A stretch of 10,616 nucleotides of DNA from Desulfotignum sp. Lineage in GTDB: Bacteria; Desulfobacterota; Desulfobacteria; Desulfobacterales; Desulfobacteraceae. Where the stretch lies: the NCBI GenBank assembly GCA_011390235.1, contig JAABSS010000438.1, positions 1-10,616 of the forward strand, read 5' to 3'. Made by a program: the position numbers and the translations under genes. The notes beneath the pieces were generated by a model, which was not told the DNA's origin, searched no databases, and saw only the letters and a list, made by a program, of their open reading frames with translations. Positions 7,650 through 10,616 of this stretch are shown here, one piece after another (position 1 is the stretch's first letter; each line of letters starts with the position of its first letter).

Positions 7650-8303
7650 TTACTGGTTTATCAAGCCTTTTTCAATGGCCACCTTGGTCATCTGAGAGAT
7701 ATTGTGAACAGACAGCTTGTTCATGATATTGGCCCGGTGCCGTTCAATGGTTTTGGGGCTGTTACACAGCATGTCTGCAATTTCTTTGCTGGTATACCCT
7801 TCAGCCACCAGTTTGAGAACTTCTTTTTCCCGCTGGGTGATGGTGTCCCATGCAGTTTGTGTTTTAATCGTTTGTTTTCCTACCAGGTACCCTTCCATGA
7901 CTTTGCCGGCAATGGTGGGGCTGATGTATGTTTTTCCCGAGGAAACCAGGTGAATGGCTTTCAACAATTCATCCCGGGAGGTGTCTTTCAGACAATAGCC
8001 TTGGACACCGGCGTTAAAACAGTCAAGAATATATTCATCTGCATCATGAATGGTAAGGGCAAGAATTTTTACATCCGGTCTCTGCCGCTTGATTTCTTTG
8101 ATGGCTGACAGGCCGTCAAGTTTGGGCATGGATAAATCAAGTACCGTCATATCCGGATTGTGTGCCTGGCACTGTTCAATTGCTTCAAACCCGTCTGCCG
8201 CCTCCGCAACAACTTCCAGGGCTTCATCGGAATTGATCATCAGGCACAATCCTTCCCTGAGTATTTTGCTGTCTTCTGCAATAACAATACGTATTTTATC
8301 CAT
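7650..8303 (-). CDS. NarL/FixJ-family response regulator (REC + LuxR-type HTH)
   Basis: This is a 217-aa two-domain transcription regulator of typical family size. The receiver at 3-118 has the acidic pair E10-D11, phospho-acceptor D56 (TVLDLSMP), T84 and K106 (YCLKD), so it should be phosphorylatable. The LuxR-type HTH at about 154-211 reads TQREKEVLKLVAEGYTSKEI, then KTIERHRANIMNKL. The frame extends to an ATG at 8360, but ATG 8303 gives MDKIRIVIAED right at the receiver start; it has only a weak, distant GGGGA. HisKA_3 kinases usually work with NarL-type regulators, so the kinase at 3291-5393 is a plausible partner, though two genes lie between them. Targets are unknown; the neighbouring GT20 and BON genes are candidates. 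An 18-bp tandem repeat lies in its upstream region. Confidence 0.93.
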   Translation of the reverse strand: MDKIRIVIAEDSKILREGLCLMINSDEALEVVAEAADGFEAIEQCQAHNPDMTVLDLSMPKLDGLSAIKEIKRQRPDVKILALTIHDADEYILDCFNAGVQGYCLKDTSRDELLKAIHLVSSGKTYISPTIAGKVMEGYLVGKQTIKTQTAWDTITQREKEVLKLVAEGYTSKEIADMLCNSPKTIERHRANIMNKLSVHNISQMTKVAIEKGLINQ

Positions 8304-8357
8304 GATAGTTATGTGTCCCCAAAGTTGGTTAATTGTTTTGTGTATGCAAAACCCATG

Positions 8358-8393
8358 CAATTATTAAATAGCAAACAATTATTAAATAGCAAA
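8358..8393. repeat. Perfect 18-bp tandem duplication upstream of the response regulator
   Basis: CAATTATTAAATAGCAAA occurs twice back to back (8358-8375, 8376-8393), 55-90 bp upstream of the response-regulator start. The unit is AT-rich; on the minus strand each copy carries TTTGCTATTTAATAATTG. It sits where a promoter or regulator-binding site would be expected, so any such site is duplicated. Apart from it and the inverted repeat at 8442-8511, the 237-bp gap between 8303 and 8541 shows no gene. Confidence 0.85.
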
Positions 8394-8441
8394 GACAGAA
8401 GCCAAAAGCAAATGGTTATGGCAAATATTCACCAAACCTGT

Positions 8442-8511
8442 TTACCACAAAGCGCACGAAGGACACGAAGAAGCCTTTTTTTCTTCGTGTCCTTCGTGCG
8501 CTTCGTGGTAA
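8442..8511. repeat. Near-perfect 31-bp inverted repeat built of CTTCGTGnn steps
   Basis: The left arm 8442-8472 and right arm 8481-8511 are reverse complements with one mismatch (A8449 against C8504) and an 8-nt loop (GCCTTTTT). The right arm contains CTTCGTG three times at 9-nt spacing (CTTCGTGTC, CTTCGTGCG, CTTCGTGGT). From memory, palindromes of this CTTCGTG type turn up in intergenic DNA of unrelated bacteria, suggesting a dispersed MITE/REP-like element. It lies between the stop of the membrane-protein gene and the response-regulator promoter. No U run follows on either strand, so it is not a standard terminator, although the RNA hairpin would be very stable. Confidence 0.9.
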
Positions 8512-8540
8512 TGTTGTGGTTAAGGCGCTGGTTCAGGTAT

Positions 8541-8936
8541 TCACAAAGTTGTGTAACGCAGGATCAGGGCCAGGACCAGTCCGATCAGCACAATCCAGAA
8601 AAAGACCCCCAGGGTTACGGCCGTGATGGTTTCAGCCTCATTTTCCGCCCTGGCCCTTTCTATGGCTTCCTTTCTGTTCCGGGGTGGTCTGGATGGTACG
8701 ACAGCTGCCATCAATAAAGCAAAAATCAATCCGAAAAAAAGAAAGGGCAGCCAGGAATATCCATAGATGGTGGGTCCATAGGGGCGAACCCATGCCCCGC
8801 CTGCCCAGGTAAATAAAAACAAAAGCAGGGCAAACCATATCCAACCCTCCCAGGGTCCCACCCTTCCCAGAAAATAAAAGGGCAGCATTATCAGTATGGT
8901 AAGAATAAACGCGATAAGCAGATCACCGATAAACAT
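8541..8936 (-). CDS. Small four-helix inner-membrane protein of unknown function
   Basis: I do not recognise a family. The 131-aa product is mostly hydrophobic, with four likely membrane helices at about 5-24, 32-49, 62-80 and 105-127. A positively charged, helical loop at 83-102 (PRNRKEAIERARAENEAE) separates the third and fourth. The region 50-61 (VRPYGPTIYGYS) is rich in Tyr, Gly and Pro. No catalytic motif is visible. The start is well supported: AAAGGAAA stands about 7 nt before the ATG. It follows the six-BON gene by 101 bp on the same strand, a gap holding a strong hairpin. Possibly an envelope-associated partner of the BON protein, purely from position. Confidence 0.8.
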   Translation of the reverse strand: MFIGDLLIAFILTILIMLPFYFLGRVGPWEGWIWFALLLFLFTWAGGAWVRPYGPTIYGYSWLPFLFFGLIFALLMAAVVPSRPPRNRKEAIERARAENEAETITAVTLGVFFWIVLIGLVLALILRYTTL

Positions 8937-8953
8937 GTGTATTTCCTTTCTTT

Positions 8954-8959
8954 ATTATA
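8954..8959 (-). promoter_or_regulatory. Candidate -10 element for the membrane-protein gene
   Basis: A perfect TATAAT on the minus strand lies 17 nt before the ATG at 8936. The corresponding -35 position (GAAAAC at 17-bp spacing, inside the hairpin arm) is a poor match to TTGACA. The leader would be only about 10 nt. Treat it as a possible promoter only. Confidence 0.3.
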
Positions 8960-8971
8960 TTTTGGTCGGCC

Positions 8972-9014
8972 CTGCAGTTTTCGGGTGCCGGCTGCCGGTA
9001 CCCGAAAACCGCAG
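8972..9014 (-). terminator. Strong 20-bp-arm hairpin after the six-BON gene
   Basis: The left arm 8972-8991 and right arm 8995-9014 pair around a 3-nt loop. In minus-strand RNA all positions pair except one A·C mismatch, with one G·U wobble. It begins 23 nt past the six-BON stop codon, where a terminator is expected, but no U run follows (the next bases are GGCCGACC). It could protect the 3' end of the mRNA, attenuate transcription into the membrane-protein gene, or be a REP-like element. Confidence 0.5.
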
Positions 9015-9037
9015 AACAATCATAGGTCTGTTGCAGG

Positions 9038-10582
9038 TTACCGGGTAATGCCGGATATGGTAAGTTCATTATCCACCGCCACAGCACCCCCTTCCAGGGC
9101 ATTCTGGGTGGCAGCATCGTATTCAGACCAGGAATCCACCTCACCGGTGAGGGTGGCTTGGCCGTCATCCACCATCACATTTACACTGTCTGAATCCACA
9201 AAAGGACTCCAGAACAGCTCGCTTTCAATATTGTCTGCTATTTCCCGGTCACTTTTTCTTGCTGTCACACCGGGCTGGTAAGAATACCATTCATAATCAG
9301 GGGCATAGGATTCATCCACATAGGGTTTATACACAAAAGGCTCCCAGTCTCTATTCACCTTGATATTGTTATTCACCGCATAAACACCGGCCACTTCGGA
9401 AACCAGATCTTCGGCCCGGGTTTTTTCATAATAGGTGTCCACTGTGCCGTACAGGTTCACAACACCGGACAGTGCAGTCACCATGATTTCCAGATTATCC
9501 ACATAGGCATCTCTTCTGAACTTGTTCAGTATTTTTTGTTCCAGTTCTGTACCATTTTCTGCAACAGGCACAGGGGTTACTTTTATCTGGTTTTTAACCC
9601 GGATGACCCCCACCGTATTTTTGGCATCCTGTGCTGCAGCTTTTTTGGCTGAAAGGTAGTTGACCCTGCCTGTCAATGTAACCAGACCGTTGTTTACCTG
9701 TGTATCCACTTTTGTGGAAAGCACCCGGGGATCATACAATATGGCCTTGTCCACTGCATCTTTGATCTGGTCATCGGACCTGGGCACATATTTTTCATGC
9801 CGCAGATCCCTGTCCCGGGCCCAGCGCTCCACCTTGAGCATTTGTGCATCCACTTCTTTTATGCCCGGCAGCCATGCATGGTTTATGGCCCGCCTTTTTT
9901 CAGCAGCACTGCCCACGGTTCCCTTGAGGTCCACCTTGCCGTTGTTCACCGATACCCGGATCAATGCATCATCCACCAGTGTATCCCAGCGAAGGGCCTG
10001 GTCAATATCATTGGCCAGATCTTCATCTGAACGGGGGGTTTTGTAATCCAGTTTGATACGGTTTTTTACTTCTTTCACCCCGCTGACGCTTTTGGCGACT
10101 CTGCCGGCATGCTGTCTTTCAATATGGGAATCAGCCTTGCCTTTCAGGGTAATCACTTTGTCATTTACAGTGACATCAATTTCAAACAATTCGGTGACAG
10201 GATCGGTTAACAATGACTGCACCACATCCATCTGGATATCCTCATCGCTTTTCCCCCGCACCGGATTCACTTCGATGCGGTTGACAACTGAGCGCACCCC
10301 TTTGACCGTTTCTGCAATGGCAAGGGCCCGGTCTTTGGCCAGAAGGTTGTCAACACTGCCGGTGAGGGTGACGATGCCTTTGGTGCAGGAAATATCCACA
10401 AGATAAGAGGGAACCGCCTGATCCTGTCTCAGTTCATCTTCTACGGCAATCTCAATATCCTTGTCTGTCATATTCACTGCGGCCAGTCCTGTTCCTGTGC
10501 CTGCCAGCATGAAAAAAAACACGGTCATGACCGCAAACCATATTCTTTTGTCTACATTCTTTGTTGGGGCTGAATCCTGCAT
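9038..10582 (-). CDS. Exported protein with six BON domains
   Basis: The 514-aa product has a signal peptide (KR at 12-13, hydrophobic core about 14-33, probable cleavage near LAA at 33-35; no lipobox), so it should act in the periplasm. Six BON domains follow in series at about 39-106, 112-179, 185-252, 269-336, 343-410 and 443-510. Each has a helix of the SDxxIxxxVxxxL type, a strand like GxVTLxGxV and a closing VxNxIxV. Between BON 5 and 6 lies an aromatic linker (411-440) with many Tyr and Trp. BON domains are thought to bind membranes; OsmY, with two, is induced by osmotic stress. BON 1 is closest to the one-BON protein at 5545-5904. The start is secure: AAAGGAGA precedes the ATG at good spacing. 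Six BON domains is more than the usual one to three. Confidence 0.9.
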   Translation of the reverse strand: MQDSAPTKNVDKRIWFAVMTVFFFMLAGTGTGLAAVNMTDKDIEIAVEDELRQDQAVPSYLVDISCTKGIVTLTGSVDNLLAKDRALAIAETVKGVRSVVNRIEVNPVRGKSDEDIQMDVVQSLLTDPVTELFEIDVTVNDKVITLKGKADSHIERQHAGRVAKSVSGVKEVKNRIKLDYKTPRSDEDLANDIDQALRWDTLVDDALIRVSVNNGKVDLKGTVGSAAEKRRAINHAWLPGIKEVDAQMLKVERWARDRDLRHEKYVPRSDDQIKDAVDKAILYDPRVLSTKVDTQVNNGLVTLTGRVNYLSAKKAAAQDAKNTVGVIRVKNQIKVTPVPVAENGTELEQKILNKFRRDAYVDNLEIMVTALSGVVNLYGTVDTYYEKTRAEDLVSEVAGVYAVNNNIKVNRDWEPFVYKPYVDESYAPDYEWYSYQPGVTARKSDREIADNIESELFWSPFVDSDSVNVMVDDGQATLTGEVDSWSEYDAATQNALEGGAVAVDNELTISGITR

Positions 10583-10583
10583 G

Positions 10584-10616
10584 TCATTCTCCTTTCTTCA
10601 TTTTATCCATTCTTGC
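10584..10616 (-). other. Short open frame at the right edge: leader peptide or end of an upstream gene
   Basis: On the minus strand a frame open to the window edge reads ARMDKMKKGE and stops with TGA (10586-10584), one base before the six-BON ATG at 10582. It overlaps the ribosome binding site. It may be the C-terminus of an upstream coupled gene, an eight-residue leader, or chance. The window ends too soon to decide. Confidence 0.2.

Noticed and set aside
8167..8184. Sigma-54-like TGGCAC followed by TTGCT
   Set aside because: Spacing is 7 bp instead of the required 5, and it is inside the response-regulator coding sequence.
8442..8511. CRISPR array or rho-independent terminator
   Set aside because: Only one palindrome with no spacers, and no U run on either side; treated as a dispersed inverted repeat.
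8160..8717. 185-aa plus-strand open frame spanning the intergenic repeats
   Set aside because: Made of antisense of the regulator, the tandem repeat, the palindrome and antisense of the membrane gene; no start signal or domain.

Overview
The window looks like a chromosomal segment of a Gram-negative bacterium of intermediate GC content. The gene content (N-type ATPase, HisKA_3/NarL signalling proteins, BON-domain envelope proteins) and protein style suggest a marine or brackish Desulfobacterota such as a Desulfobacteraceae relative. That assignment is inference; there is no rRNA or other marker gene here.

Left part (1-3239, plus strand): the 3' end of an N-ATPase operon, a distinct F-type, usually Na+-translocating ATPase with the typical gene order atpDCQRBEFAG. 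The window holds the last codons of the c subunit (atpE), then an elongated b subunit with a delta-like tail (atpF), the alpha subunit (atpA) and the gamma subunit (atpG). Spacing is tight: 10 bp, then overlaps of 20 and 23 bp. There is no separate delta gene (atpH), as expected for N-ATPases. A 16-bp tandem repeat runs across the atpG stop codon into the gap with the next, convergent gene.

Right part (3291-10582, all minus strand; transcription runs from the right edge leftwards): a protein with six BON domains and a signal peptide; a small four-helix membrane protein; a NarL/FixJ response regulator; a trehalose-6-phosphate synthase-like GT20 enzyme; a small secreted one-BON protein; and a soluble PAS-PAS-HisKA_3 kinase with a C-terminal receiver domain and no DNA-binding output.

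The gaps hold several structures: a near-perfect 31-bp inverted repeat built from 9-nt CTTCGTGnn steps (8442-8511), an 18-bp perfect tandem duplication upstream of the response regulator (8358-8393), a 20-bp-arm hairpin after the six-BON gene (8972-9014), a C5/G5 hairpin after the response regulator (7574-7597), and a weak terminator candidate after the one-BON gene (5487-5517).

Taken together the genes suggest a salt or osmotic stress locus: an ATP-driven Na+ pump, compatible-solute synthesis, OsmY-type BON envelope proteins, and a kinase plus regulator that could control them. The individual gene calls are strong. The functional linkage, and the pairing of the kinase with the NarL regulator, are inference. 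I do not see a clearly new system. The least described parts are the six-BON protein with its one-BON paralogue and membrane-protein neighbour, and the intergenic repeats.
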